Shown piece by piece: positions 46,121 to 58,000 of a stretch of DNA of 64,000 nt. This DNA comes from Zygnema circumcarinatum (lineage: Eukaryota; Streptophyta; Zygnematophyceae; Zygnematales; Zygnemataceae), in the NCBI GenBank assembly GCA_037447605.1, contig CM074818.1, positions 2,376,595 through 2,440,594 on the forward strand. Direction: 5' to 3'. Within the stretch, counting starts at the first letter, position 1. Each line of letters begins with the position of its first letter. Both the position numbers and the translations under genes were made by a program. The notes beneath the pieces are model-generated. The model saw only the letters and a list, made by a program, of their open reading frames with translations, was not told where the DNA came from and made no database searches.

Positions 46121-47815
46121 CATGGGATGTTGAGCTATAAGTTAACTATTCCTATCGGAATTTCTCATTCCCCTCTCGAACTGGAGAGGTGAATCCCATT
46201 CCAGCATTAGGTAGATGATTCTTTTTAGCTTCTCTTAAATAAGCCATTCCAGCAGTGTGTTCCCAGATACAAACGTTATTGCTCGAAGATGCAGCAAGTC
46301 CACCTGGAATAGAACGGGAGAGCAGACTGATGGTCTGGGGGAGTGTAACGAGAGAAGCCGGCTACTACTGTAGTTGGATAGGTTCCAAGCAGGTCAAGGG
46401 TCCTTAACTAGGACCCATGTCCATGTCAAGGATCCATGTGACATAAGGGCTGAATGTGCATAGAGCGTGAAATAGCAGCAACCGGCCGTCGGAAGGCTTA
46501 GTTTGGAGGTGCCATACAGCACCGCACAGAAAGTTTGCCCTTCCAGTGTGCGGCTGCCTGCGGCCCCGTGCAGGGAGGCGAGTGCTGGTCGACTCCCTTT
46601 GTGTCGCCACCGCTCCACCGCGGGGCCTCTCTGCCTCGGCCTCTGCTTCTGCCGGCGGTCCTCATTCGATTCGAAAGTGGCTAGCGTTATTACAAACGCA
46701 TTGAAGCACTTCAAGACACATGTAAATCACTGATTGTTTCCTTCTCCTGTCGCTGTTTGGCGCGAGTCCTTCTCGCGCCCTTGTCACATCGTGATGGTGC
46801 TGTAAACTGTCCATGTCGTTAGGGCATAGCCGACCTAAAAATCGTTAGTATTACTAGTCGTAGTTTGATACCAAATCGAGTACTCACTCGGAGGACATTG
46901 CGGTCCGCTTGTAGAAGAGTATTTCCGTGACTTTTCCTTTTGAATGTTTTTTCGTAAGATTTTGTTTAGTTTGACATGCCCTGTTGTTGAGTTGATGGTG
47001 ATCCCTCCATACCCATGTCCCTTTGCCATCATGCAATCATTGCATGTGATCATCAACCAGTGTTTTAGGAAGCCTAGACAGATAGACGCACGGGCCAAAA
47101 CAGGAAATCTGCCAATAGCTAATGGAGGACCATCTAAAGGCCGTGATGACTCGAACTCGTCACCATGCAGGAATTCGTGTATAGAAGTTGACATAACTAT
47201 GCATCGATTGTCCGGAGAAGCATCATCACAGCCTTCAACAGCTGCTTACAGGACAGCGCTTCCCTAAACAAACTCATGACCAAAACTAGTTAAAAAAAAT
47301 TCATTGGGTAGTGATCTGTTCGGTGAAAATCTATTCTTAGGGGAGCGATTGAACCGATGGCCTTCCGAACCATTATTCATCACTTTGTCGGGTTCAGCTG
47401 CCCAACATCGTAAATACAATTATGCTCATTTCATTTATTGCAGTTAGATGCTTTTGTACGATTCATACTATCCAAACTCCACTTTTCTTGTACCTCGCAA
47501 GGTAAACCCAGTCTTTTGTTCCTTCAAAGACGGTGGAAGTCATTCAAGTCAAAGAAATAAATTAAGTCTTTCCTAAAGGGGCCAGCCCATACAGCCGACC
47601 ATCCGAGCGTATGATTTAGGCTCGCTGTGCTGAACACAGCAGCCATCTCTTCCTACACAAGGGACTGCTCAAGGCTCACGTTGCAGGAGGGAGTTCCCCC
47701 CTCTAAAGCGCGCAGCAGCGCCACAAAATCGCCAACCGTCAATGCCAGCAATTCGCATAAAACCTCCTACTGCCTGGCCTCCTGGACTGCCTACATCCTA
47801 TTTCTAATTTCGCTT
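46121..47815. other. Convergent 3' region between the GDU-like and CYP37 genes
   Basis: No coding exon recognised. Open frames of about 107 and 119 codons overlap on opposite strands near 46835-47267 without resemblance to known proteins. It probably contains the 3' UTRs of both flanking genes. Confidence 0.5.
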
Positions 47816-50800
47816 CTAGCCCCCCCGCGGCACAACCAGCTTGTCTTGGCCTGACAGCAGACGCGCCGACTGAATGACATCGCCCGTCTTCAGCTGCGAG
47901 AGGAGCTCCTTCCCTTTCGTCACGTACCTGCAAGAGCACCATGCGTCCCATTCACAGCTTCCAAAGTTTAACCTCCCTCTCCGAAACCCGCCACATTCAA
48001 ACCCACAATTTTACTCGTCTGTCGGAACATCGTGAATAGCTATTTAGCAAAGAAAAAGTTTGATCCTCTCCTCAAACCATCTGTCATGGCAAAGGCAAAA
48101 ACTCATGTCTGCACCCAAAGTGGAGAAGCAGGAATAAAAGGCAAATAAAGGAAGATCTGTTACCCAAATACGGAAAACTGGCCTTCGTCGAAGGATAGCC
48201 CACCGAGACCCGACTGCAGCACCACACAGACACCCCCGCCGACAGTTTCAGAGCTAACCATTTAAGATCTATGACTCATCCTCATGGAGCTGAGGCCCAA
48301 TACGTAAACAGATGCTGCATGCATCTGCACGAGCACTCATGTGCGTATCGATGAACCATTCATTCATTATTCATTAGCAATCAGTTTAAAGCCTTGCCCC
48401 TGATGTGCTAAGCACGCAAGAAGACAGGGTGAAGCCGAGCGCCCACATTGCGTTTGTCGTAGAGGTAGACGAAGAACTGAGTGGGATGTGAGCTCGTTTC
48501 GGAGTCCACGCTATGGGACATGGCCACTGCCCCAAACACAGACATGGGGATCACGGGAATCTCGCCGTCCTGCACAGATGCCATCAGCTGCAGTCACTAC
48601 CATTTCTCTCCCTCCTCTTACTTCTCCCTCCCCTTCTCCATTCTATCTCTCTTACCCAATGAATCCATACCATAGCCAAACTCGTCTTTAATAGAACAGC
48701 TTCACTCTCCACACCAAGGTCACCTCGTGACATGCAAATGGCAATATTTTCAACCAATTAAGAGTTTAATTTTGAGGCCACAATATCATTTGGGATTTCT
48801 TTCATTTTATGATTTATAAAGGTTCGTTTGCCACAGCCTTCCGCCTTTACCTGGACATCGAGGGGAGTCCTGTACATGGGCGCTAAATCACCCAATGGCA
48901 TGATTTCAAGGGGAAGAACTTTTCCAAGACGCGGATCCGCCTCCCCCAGTAGCGCTTGGGAAGTTGCTTTCAGGGCCACCCCATTGTATGCGCCTTTTTG
49001 CAGCTACAAGGTGGAGGCCAATTGCGAAAGAAAATGAAATCAGCGAACTGATGAATGCATAGAGCAGGCATCGTGGAACAAGGAGTTCTGAAAGGAAGCT
49101 TTCACTCACCAATGCTGCAAAGTTACCAGCTGTAATTGGAGCAGAATAACCGTCCAGAACCATCTGCAACCCGCTTCACCTTCACAAACCCTCTTCAGAT
49201 TGAAAGGAGTTTCGTGAAGGGTTGAAAACTCGCAGATTTCAAATTACATTCGTAACCCAAAGGCAGCAAACCGCTTTCAAACCGACCTCTATAACGCCCG
49301 TTTGCTTTTGTCCAGCTCCGTCCGACAGATTGAAAGTGGACCCATCTCCTCGAAGTAGAGTAAACTCTGCTATTGCTCGCCCAGTTAACCTGCACAACCC
49401 GGTTCATTGTATGGGAGATGTATCGCCTCCAAAGGCAACCGTGTCTGCTTCATAGCAGTCAACTCAACCTCATGGAAGTGGAGACACCCACCTTGGAAGA
49501 TCGTTGAATTGAGCAGAAATCAAGTACGGCAGTCCGGGAGCCTGCAGTGCTTCATTAAGCCCCCCTTCTTCTGAGCTGCTTAGAGAGATGGCCGGGGCAA
49601 GAGTGAAAAAGAGAGGGCGAAAAAATGGAAGGTGCCCAGAAGGTAGAGAGAGGGAGTGAGGACGAGAGGAAGACAGGGAAGTCAAAAGGAGACAGGAAGA
49701 GAGATGAGGATGAGGAAAAAGGGTAAATTCATTGCTTTACATTGCATGCATTCGCATTCCACATCGCTTCTTCAATTCAATCTCGAAACTAGTCCATGTT
49801 ATGCCTTGAACCATTTTTTATTTCTCTCCAAAGGCCCTTTAGAAAAGCCCGCTGTTTGTAAAACGGTCCATTTGTTTACCTGGAGAGCTTCAAGCTCGGC
49901 GACGGTTTCCAGCGTTGCGACCAATCGAGATGCGATTTTGTCGGCGTCCTGCTGCTGGATAGCCGCCAATAGCCCCTCTAGCGAGCCCTGACCACAAGCA
50001 ATGTCACAAAACTGCAGTTCAGGAGAGAAGGTACGCATATTCTGACCCATTAAGAAGAGAAAAATGTATGAATCCATTGTAATTTGCATAAACGCAGCAG
50101 CGGAGCTCACACCCAAAGCGAACAGCCTAACGGAATGTTGTCTGTTCCCGCATAGCACCGCGTATTAAGGCAGCAAAACAGAGCCAACAGATAAAGGGTG
50201 GGCAAGCACACCTTCCCGTTGAGCATCTGTCCGTACAGCTCTTCTCCCCGGGAGAGAGAGGAGGGCGGTACGGCTGCCAGAATGGACGCCTTCTCCGCTA
50301 TCGTCAGCTGTCACCCCGAGAGAAGCTGGCGGCAGCGCACACTCATCAGTGGAAATCATTCAGAGCCTCCTCCTTCTATCTCTCTCTCTCTCTCTCTCTC
50401 TCTCACTCGCTCCCTCTCCCCCTTCCCTTGATCTCCTTCGGATCTCCTCCCACACCTGCCACCCCCCTCGTCAGCCACCCTCCATCCCCTCGTCCACCTC
50501 CTTCCTTCACCTTTCTCCTCTTCTCCCTTCCACCCGTCCGCCTTGGCTGACTTTACTCAATAATTCGCTCGCTCCCCTCCACCAACCTCTAATCCCCGTT
50601 CTCTCCACTTCTCTTCTACCTCCACCTTCTTCCCTCCCCTCCCCTTCTCTACTTCCCCATTGTCTTTTTTGCCAGCATCATGCTCCTCCTATCCAGATAC
50701 AAAGTGCCGTTATGCGTTAAATTTTTGAGTAAATAAAAATCAAAATGAAACTGACAAGCTCGTTTCCACAAAGTGCATTTCGAGGGGCAGACGTGCAACA

Positions 50801-52105
50801 AACCTGGACAGCCTTCTTCACATTGCTCTCCATCGTACCATACGGCTTTCGTTGCGGAATGCGGAGGAAAAAGAATATCTCCTCCAACAAACCCTAAAGC
50901 TCCAATACAAACAGAAAGAACCAAACAGAATTGGGGGGCGGGAGGGGGAGGGGGAGGGGGAGGGGGAGGGGGAGGGGGAGGGGGAGGGGGAGGGGGAGGG
51001 GGAGGGGGAGGGGGAGGGGGAGGGGGAGGGGGAGGGGGAGGGGGAGGGGGAGGGGGAGGGGGAGGGGGAGGGGGAGGGGGAGGGGGAGGGGAGGGGAGGG
51101 GAGGGGGAGGGGGAGGGGGAGGGGAGGGGAGGGGGAGGGGGAGGGGGAGGGGGAGGGGGAGGGGGAGGAGGAGGGGGCGGGGAGGGGGAGGAGGGGAGGG
51201 GAGGGGAGGGGGAGGGGGAGGGGGAGGGGGAGGGGGAGGAGGGGAGGGGGAGGGGAGGGAGAGGGGGAGGGAGAGGGGGAAGGGAGGGAAGGTGGGGCAC
51301 CTGTGTGGTCTTCATGGTGGGATTGACTGCGGGAATGGAGCGGCGGAGTGCTACCTCGGCAGTCCGTGGGAGACGCGCCGTATCGGGCGAGTACAGCACT
51401 GCGTGTGCTGCTTCCGGGCCAAGCGTCCTGAACCCTGCGGCCGCCTCGGAGGGGCTCTCGGGGTTCAGGGGCGCCAGCGCCTGCAAGAGGGTGAGGGCCA
51501 CGGCTGCTGCGGCAGCACCTGCTCGGCTGCGGGAGAACGGCTGTACCTGCAGCGTCGCCGAAATTTCTAGGGTTGTCAGGAAAGCCAGGAGGATATGGGG
51601 GTGGCAATGTTGGCTTTGAAAGTTTTAGATTTTGACTCTGGTTTTGTGGTGAATAGTAGACGTCGGAAGGAAGACAAGGAAGGTAAGGGAACCCGGTGCA
51701 CATCCAGCAAGCAAGCAAGGTGAGAAGTTACTATTGGGGCAACGCTTTACAATGACAATTACGAAACCAAAACATAACTTACGGAGATTGCATTGCAATT
51801 GCAGTGTGCAGCTTTTAGGACAGAGAGCTCTATGCCACCACAGATTTTAGCAAAAAAGTACAATTTGAGCAGTTCAGGGTTATGATGAACGTAGGGTTTG
51901 AAGGGTTGCGTCCTACCTCGGCTGCTGCAGGTCCGCCCGCCTCACCACTGTGGCTGCTGTCCCCCATGGCAGCTCTCACACTCCACGAATTCGCGCGACG
52001 TTGCGACGCCATGGCCGTCGGCTTCTCTCCCGAGCGGAGGGAGCTCCATGACGTCCCTGCAGTCTTGAAGCCTCTCCTCGCCTCTCCAAAGCACAGCGAA
52101 GCCAT
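47816..52105 (-). CDS. CYP37: Thylakoid-lumen cyclophilin of the CYP37 type
   Basis: Twelve exons: 51946-52105, 51301-51566, 50804-50893, 50212-50307, 49880-49987, 49492-49541, 49287-49389, 49110-49163, 48851-49003, 48447-48569, 48164-48213 and 47816-47927; 454 residues, all phases consistent. The N-terminus is a bipartite targeting region: a Ser/Arg-rich transit part, then an alanine/leucine core (AAAAAVALTLLQALA) for lumen import. VALRRSIPAVN and LRIPQRKPYGTMESNV mark the helical domain of TLP40/CYP38-like proteins. The cyclophilin-like domain starts near residue 292 (DGYSAPITAGNFAAL). YRTPLDVQDGEIPV, FVYLYDKRNSGLGGLSFDEG and KTGDVIQSARL match CYP37 better than CYP38. The canonical active-site Arg/His set is poorly kept, so isomerase activity is doubtful. 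Intron 2 contains a large GGGGGA tract. The start lies 634 bp from the divergent hydrolase gene. Confidence 0.93.
50935..51297. repeat. (GGGGGA)n polypurine tract in CYP37 intron 2
   Basis: About 360 bp of almost pure G and A: near-perfect GGGGGA hexamers from 50935 to about 51090, then mixed GGGGA, GGGGGA and GGAGGA units. It lies inside the 407-bp intron between exons 51301-51566 and 50804-50893 and nearly fills it. The plus strand is the G-rich one, so the CYP37 transcript carries the complementary CCCCCT repeat. Reading frames through it on both strands are spurious. Confidence 0.97.
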
Positions 52106-52528
52106 TGTCGCGGCAACCGCATGGTCGCTCCTGCTGCAGGAACAGCATACAGAGGATTCTCTGTGCGAAGAGGAGGAAAAACCTAGAAACCTTTCAGGAC
52201 AGCAGGATAAAGGAGCGGGTATCCGCTATGGCGGCCGTTGCAAAGCCGGTCCGCGACCCCTCCTGCGGCAGAGGAAAGAAGCATACCTTGAGGCGACATG
52301 GCGGGCAGTTGAAGAACGGCGAGCGGGTAGGACAGCAGCGGAGGAGAGCTGACCCGTGGCAGCAGGAGCAAACGCCATGGCGCCACGTGGCGCTTCCTCG
52401 CCCGCGACCGCTCCTTCCCTCGAGCTGCGCTCTGGGATGCGTACGGTCACGGTACGGAACCGCGTCACGTCACGGCACTCGTCTGCGGCGGAGCAGATGC
52501 AGGTCTCCCTCCCCCCCTGGCTCTTTCT

Positions 52529-52571
<43 letters not shown>

Positions 52572-52739
52572 CTCTCTCCCTCCCTCCCCTCCCCCTCTCT
52601 CTCCTCCGTCCCTCGCCTCCCTCTCCTCCCTCTCCTCCCTCGCCTCTCTCCAGCACAGTATCGGCGGAAGCGGAAAGTCGGTACCCTGAAGGTCGCTGCT
52701 GTCCGCACCGCAGCGCGGGGGGTCCGCTCGCAGACCGGG
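52106..52739. promoter_or_regulatory. Divergent promoter of CYP37 and the alpha/beta hydrolase
   Basis: 634 bp between start codons. It includes a GC-rich block with CGTACGGTCACGGTACGG at 52440-52457 and a CT-repeat tract (52530-52660) leading to the hydrolase start. Confidence 0.55.
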
Positions 52740-54029
52740 ATGCGCTCCATGGCGTGCCAGCTGGCGTCCAGCGACGGCGTGCAGCTGTCAGTGCGGGAGT
52801 GGTTGCCGCAGCCGGGCCCTGCCCCTGGCGCGCCGCGTGTCCCGGCGGTGTTGGTGCACCAGTACTCTCTGCTGGGAGGCTCTCAGCAGCTCATGAAAGG
52901 CCTCGCCTTGGAACTGAATCGACATGGCTTCAGGTATGCATGTTTACTTTCTTTTTAGGGCTTTTTCTTATGTTTCTACTTCATTTTTTTTTTTTTTTTT
53001 TTTTTTTCGTATATTTCTGGCCAAAAATGGAGCAATGGATTCTATAGGAGCTAAATTGCAGTCATCCAACTGTAATGCCGATGCGTCCTATTCTATGGCA
53101 TCCCTCCCTTTGAAGCCTGAAACTCCTCCATACTCCTCGAAGGCCCTGAGGAGCCCATTGATGTGTGGATGGGGTTGGGGTATCTCGTCTCTCTCTCTTT
53201 CTCTCAATCTCTCTTCTCTCACAGCTGCGTGACTTTTGACATGAGAGGGGTGGGGGGCTCCACGGGCCGCGCAACCATCACTGGGCAGGCGGAGGTTCGT
53301 GATGTAGAGGCCGTCTGCAGATGGGCAGCGCAGAAATATCAGCAAAAAGTTTTGCTCATCGGGTCGTCTGCAGGTGGGTGGAACCTTTTCTAATTTAGCG
53401 GCGAACCTCCTGATGGTTAGCGTAAAGCCGCTATGAAACGAATGCAGAATGCTGATTGCCGAATGCTTTTATTGGAAAGAAGAAACTCAAAAGAGGCATC
53501 TAAAACTTAGTGTGCTTTGTGTAAAGCCTCATCCTTCTTGTGCGCCTCTTATTTTTCTCGGCTGTGAGCAGTTTAGTTAAGGAGGTTGTGTGATCGAGCA
53601 AACCTTAACACACCTTTCATCCCTCTCGTCCTTTCTGCCTCCCTGCCTCCCTGCCTCCCTTCCTCCCTCCCACCAGGAGCTCCAATTGCTGGCTCTGCAG
53701 TTGATCATATGGAGGAGGTGATGGGCTATGTGGGCATTGGCTACACCTTCGGCTGGTGGTCGTCCATCTTGTTCGGGAGCCACTACAAGGCGATTCTGCG
53801 GTCCTCCAAGCCCAAGCTGTTCATTATGGGCACAACAGATGGCTTCACAACTGTTAAGCAGTTCAAGGCGAGGATGAGTGAAGCGGGCGGACCCACCAAG
53901 TACGAACTCGTCGACAATGTTGGCCATTTTGAATTGGAGGCTCCGCATTATGACCAGTATTTGGCCGGCAAGATCGCTACTTTTTATGAGGAGGTAACTG
54001 CACATCGAGACGATGAGATTAGTCAATAA
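52740..54029 (+). CDS. Alpha/beta-hydrolase fold protein
   Basis: Three exons, 52740-52933, 53225-53373 and 53677-54029, give 231 residues with consistent phases. AVLVHQYSLLGGS fits strand 3 and the oxyanion region. CVTFDMRGVGGSTG is the strand-4 loop typical of the fold. LLIGSSAGG is the nucleophile elbow (G-x-S-x-G); an intron cuts it. Near the C-terminus FIMGTTDGFT could supply the acid and NVGHFELEAP the His. The protein resembles the compact KANL2/COG2945-type hydrolases of plants and bacteria. Substrate unknown. The start at 52740 (or the Met three codons on) is chosen because the frame upstream is CT-repeat translation. No clear targeting peptide from that start. Confidence 0.85.
52984..53008. 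repeat. Poly-T tract in hydrolase intron 1
   Basis: A run of more than 20 T within the intron 52934-53224, followed further on by CT repeats close to the acceptor. Confidence 0.8.
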
Positions 54030-55021
54030 AATGGAATGGATGTCCGTCCTTGAAAGCCGGAAAGTTCCTGAAAGTCCTCGAATTGCCAGCCATTCTTAAG
54101 CGCCTGAGCAGCACGCGGCCTCCTTCGGTGTAGATATGAACAGTTTGCTGGCAGCCCTTTGCATGATCCCTCGCGCATGTACTACGCAAAGCGGTTTTTG
54201 TCAGTCAGTTGTCTTTTCTTTGGACCATGGCACTCGCATTTCACCTCATAGATGTGCTAAGTTCATGACCTTGTAAATCGAGGTTAAGAATTTTGGCACG
54301 TGCCGTGTTCTACATGCCGCACAATGTACGTAGAATTAAGTGCCAGGAACGACCTAATGCAAGAGGTTGGGTAATGTTGCCTGGACAACTCTGGGAGCAG
54401 AGGTCATACCGGCGCAGTGGCTCTACTTTCACTCGCGCTCAACATGTATAATAGTTCTGGAAGCCTAAACTGTTTGTGATCGTTAAACAGTCGCCAAAAT
54501 CCTGACGTGAAAGTAAAATGTAGTTAGAGCCAATTCAGCATCAGCAAATTAAATTCCATCTTAAGACGACCAAAGCTATTTCCCATCTTATTCTCGTTGA
54601 ATCGAAGTGTGAGAACAACCAGAATAACAGATTGTTTCAACTTCCTTCGTGGGTCAACATATTTTAGATGTCGTCGACACCCTGACAGTGGCATGGTCTG
54701 GGTCTGATGCTTTTCCAGCCATATAACAACGAGGGATCCTGCAAGTCGTCTTTTGCTAATTCCTGCTTCCACGCATTGTAAACATTTTCGTATTTTCCAA
54801 ACGAAAGACAGCCTTTGCATTTGCTTGCATCGTTCGTATCTGAAGGCGTTGAACCAAAATGCCATACATTTCCTCACAACTGTACACCCAAGGCCGGATT
54901 CGAAAGCAAAGCAACAAACGTGTCCTGCAGATGCATGGGACACTCACGAGCAGCCTGTGGCCTTAGGCTTCGAGTAGGCATCCACATGGCTTCCTAACCC
55001 TGCTTTATGGCCACTTCTCTT
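54030..55021. other. Convergent 3' region between hydrolase and LETM1-like genes
   Basis: No coding exon recognised. It should hold the 3' UTRs of the two converging genes. A 139-codon minus frame (54524-54943) lacks any family resemblance. Confidence 0.5.
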
Positions 55022-58000
55022 TCAAACGGTTCCCGAGGCAGATTCTGAGTCCGGCCCCAATAGCTTGTGCTCTGATGTGGCATTCGACGGCCGGTCCTTT
55101 CTCGGCCATTCCGAAGACGGGGGCGTGCCCTTTAAAGTGGAAAGCACACGGGCCATATCGGGGAGCCTCTCCTGCAACATCAATAAGCGCAGACGCAATA
55201 TCAGGGGAGGGAGAGAAAAAGAGAATGGGAAGGAGGGAGGGAGAGAGGGAGAGTGGGTAGGTAGTAGGTGGGTGGTATGTACGTGGGTGGATGAAATGGG
55301 GCGTGGGAAACTAACAAGGGCAGCTATTCCTCCAATTTTGCATCCTATGAGGCACAGCTTCTACGTTCGAGTGGGAATGATAAGATCCTACGGCTCACCT
55401 GGAGGAGCAGTAAGTTTGAAGCCTCGTCCCGCAGTCTCCTCGGCAACCTCGGGACCCCACGACTGCCACTTGACGCATTCCCTCCGTGGCCCGAAGCAGC
55501 AGCTCCTGCCTCCTCCTCCGCGGCTTCAAATGTTTCAGTGGCGGCAGCAGCAGCCATGGCCTGCGCTTCCTCCTTCTCTCTATCAGATGGAGCCAACTCC
55601 AGCTGCTCCTTGATAAGCTCATATCGTTTCATTACTTCTTGACGTCTGCACACACAAGTTCATCACATAACAGCCGGCAGCTTAATCATTATGTTCTACT
55701 CCATCGAGAATCCACGATAAGCCTGTCTGCAGCCATTGCTGAAAATAAAAAAAGGGAGGGGATGATGGAAGTCCTACTTGATAGAGAATGAGGAGGGAAA
55801 GAAGTTCGGAAAGTAGCGTTGAAGAAACGAAAAGACAAGTACATGCCCAACAGGCGTAATGGGAGCAATGAGAATGATGGAGAAAGGAATCAACACCAAC
55901 ACATCCTTTGCAGTCCTTCGCACTGTTTGAACCTGTCAAGCAAGACAAAGCACAGTTTAAATTTCAAGCAACCCTGTCTATTATCACTGGTCGATGGACG
56001 CCCAAACGCATAGGAGGATTCCAAAAAACTCCTCATTCACTATTCATCTTCTCAAATGCTAGATGCACATTAAAGAAAGGGCAGCTTACCTGAACAGCAA
56101 TTGCCTTCAAATATTCTATCTTCTAACAGTTTTGTTCGATAATCTTGGAAGACCATGAGAGCCCATTTGAAGCCAGCATACAAAACAGTCTTTCAAAATA
56201 CGACAACTATACTTATGTCCCATTGCACCCTAGACTGCGCCTGACTGCTCATTTGCCGGAGTGAAGAAGCTTGGAAATACCTCTCGTGGCTTCAATGTTG
56301 TGCCGAACACAGCTGCCCAGAAAAGTCGTAGCGAATAAGAAATATCACCTCCAAGTAGACGCATTCCTCTCCAGTAGAAAGAGCTGCCTGCTCGAAGCTT
56401 ACTCAAACTGTCCTGGTAAGCCAATACAGCTCTCTGTTGTACAGGAATAGAGGCCTCCTCCATGATGCCAAGGCGATTCTTTAAATCTGCACATCAGTTA
56501 CTAGGATGTTATTAGGTACTCAATTGGTCCAAAAGGCTTTTTTTCGCCAGCAACTAATGCCAATCAGGGTCTCCAAATCTACCAGCTAATTGAAAGGCAG
56601 ATCCCCTTTTCCTCCCTTTCCAAGTGGAGTCCGCCCTCGCACCTGGAATGTCGGTCGCCAGCATCTCCAGCTCCTCGTCGTCCACAAGAATGGCCTCGCG
56701 TCGCTCCACTGCGATCCGCAGCCGAGACAAGTCTGCGTCCAACAGCCCGAACTCGGCCACGAGAAGAGACTCCTCTTCGTCCGTCCGCACATCCTCTGCA
56801 GCACTTGGAGACGAGTGGAGACAATGAGGGGAAGGAGAGAAGTAGGAGGGTGGAAGGAGGAACGAAGAGAGAGACTGACGAGAAGTCAGAACAGCGTCCG
56901 TGAACAGCCTGGAGAGGTAACATAAGGTAACGAAATGTTTACTAAGGTGAGCCTGGATTATCTCTGACCTAAGTTTCTGGAGTCTGAGCCCATCTGTATG
57001 ACAGCAACGGAGGAGGAGACGCTCCACATAGGAAGGGCAAGGGAATTGACGAATTGTCTCAAGTTGCTGTGCTAGATACAGTAAGGAGCTCATGTATATA
57101 TGCTCATATCGCACTTTGGACCCTAAACGATGGGTGGTGGCAAATTGCTCAACAGCTTATGCAATACCAGCATAATAAGCCTGTAACCCTGGTTGCTGAA
57201 AGCCTGCTTATTACTCTATGTGGACATTTGCTACTTGATTTTTACATATTGGGCGTCAATATGACTATACCCTCCAAAAGGTATTAAAGGAACCCACAGG
57301 AAGGCTTACTAGGGACGTTTGTCGATACACAGCTACTGAGGCGAATATTGACAGCCTTAAGATTATCACAATATACTGCGGAATTCTGAGGACCTCGGAA
57401 ACCCAAGCGTGCTGAGGCAGGCACAGGGAGTAGAACCTGATCCGGACGTATCAAGAAGCTCCGCTTCAAGTGTGAGATATATCAAAGCCATTTCCACTTG
57501 CAATGTTCGCACAGCCAACTCCTTCCGAACTTCATTCACCTGTTTTTTCCCCAACATCCCTAAATGAAGTAACTGGCTCAACCTCCACTATTCAGGTTGG
57601 CAGCGCCGAAACATCCACTGAAGGAAAAGGTTTGTGGATAGGAAGCAAAGGTAAAATATAGGATAACCTTTCTACTTAACAATACATACAAAACGGTGAG
57701 ACTTAAGATCTAAGACCATCTTTTCAAAATGCTTTGATAGAACGCAGACAAAAGGAAAATGGAAGAAGGACGTTCCTACAGAAGTTCAAAGATCAATTGT
57801 CCTCCAAACACAAACGACCTTGCATTATTGGAAGTGAATGGACGGCAGGCGTTGTGAATGTCATACCTCATCATCCATCGATCGAATCTCAGAGGCGAGT
57901 CGAGTTCGTGCGAGCACATTATTCTGACGCAGCCGCTGCTCTCTGTTCCTGCTCACTTCCCCTAGCTTCTTATCCAAAGCCTCAACCTGCCATCACAGGT

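Noticed and set aside
50773-51619. Long glycine-, Gly/Glu- and Gly/Arg-rich frames on plus and Ser/Pro or Leu/Pro-rich frames on minus
   Set aside because: They are translations of the GGGGGA repeat, which lies inside a CYP37 intron bounded by well-supported exons; a stop-free repeat is open in every frame.
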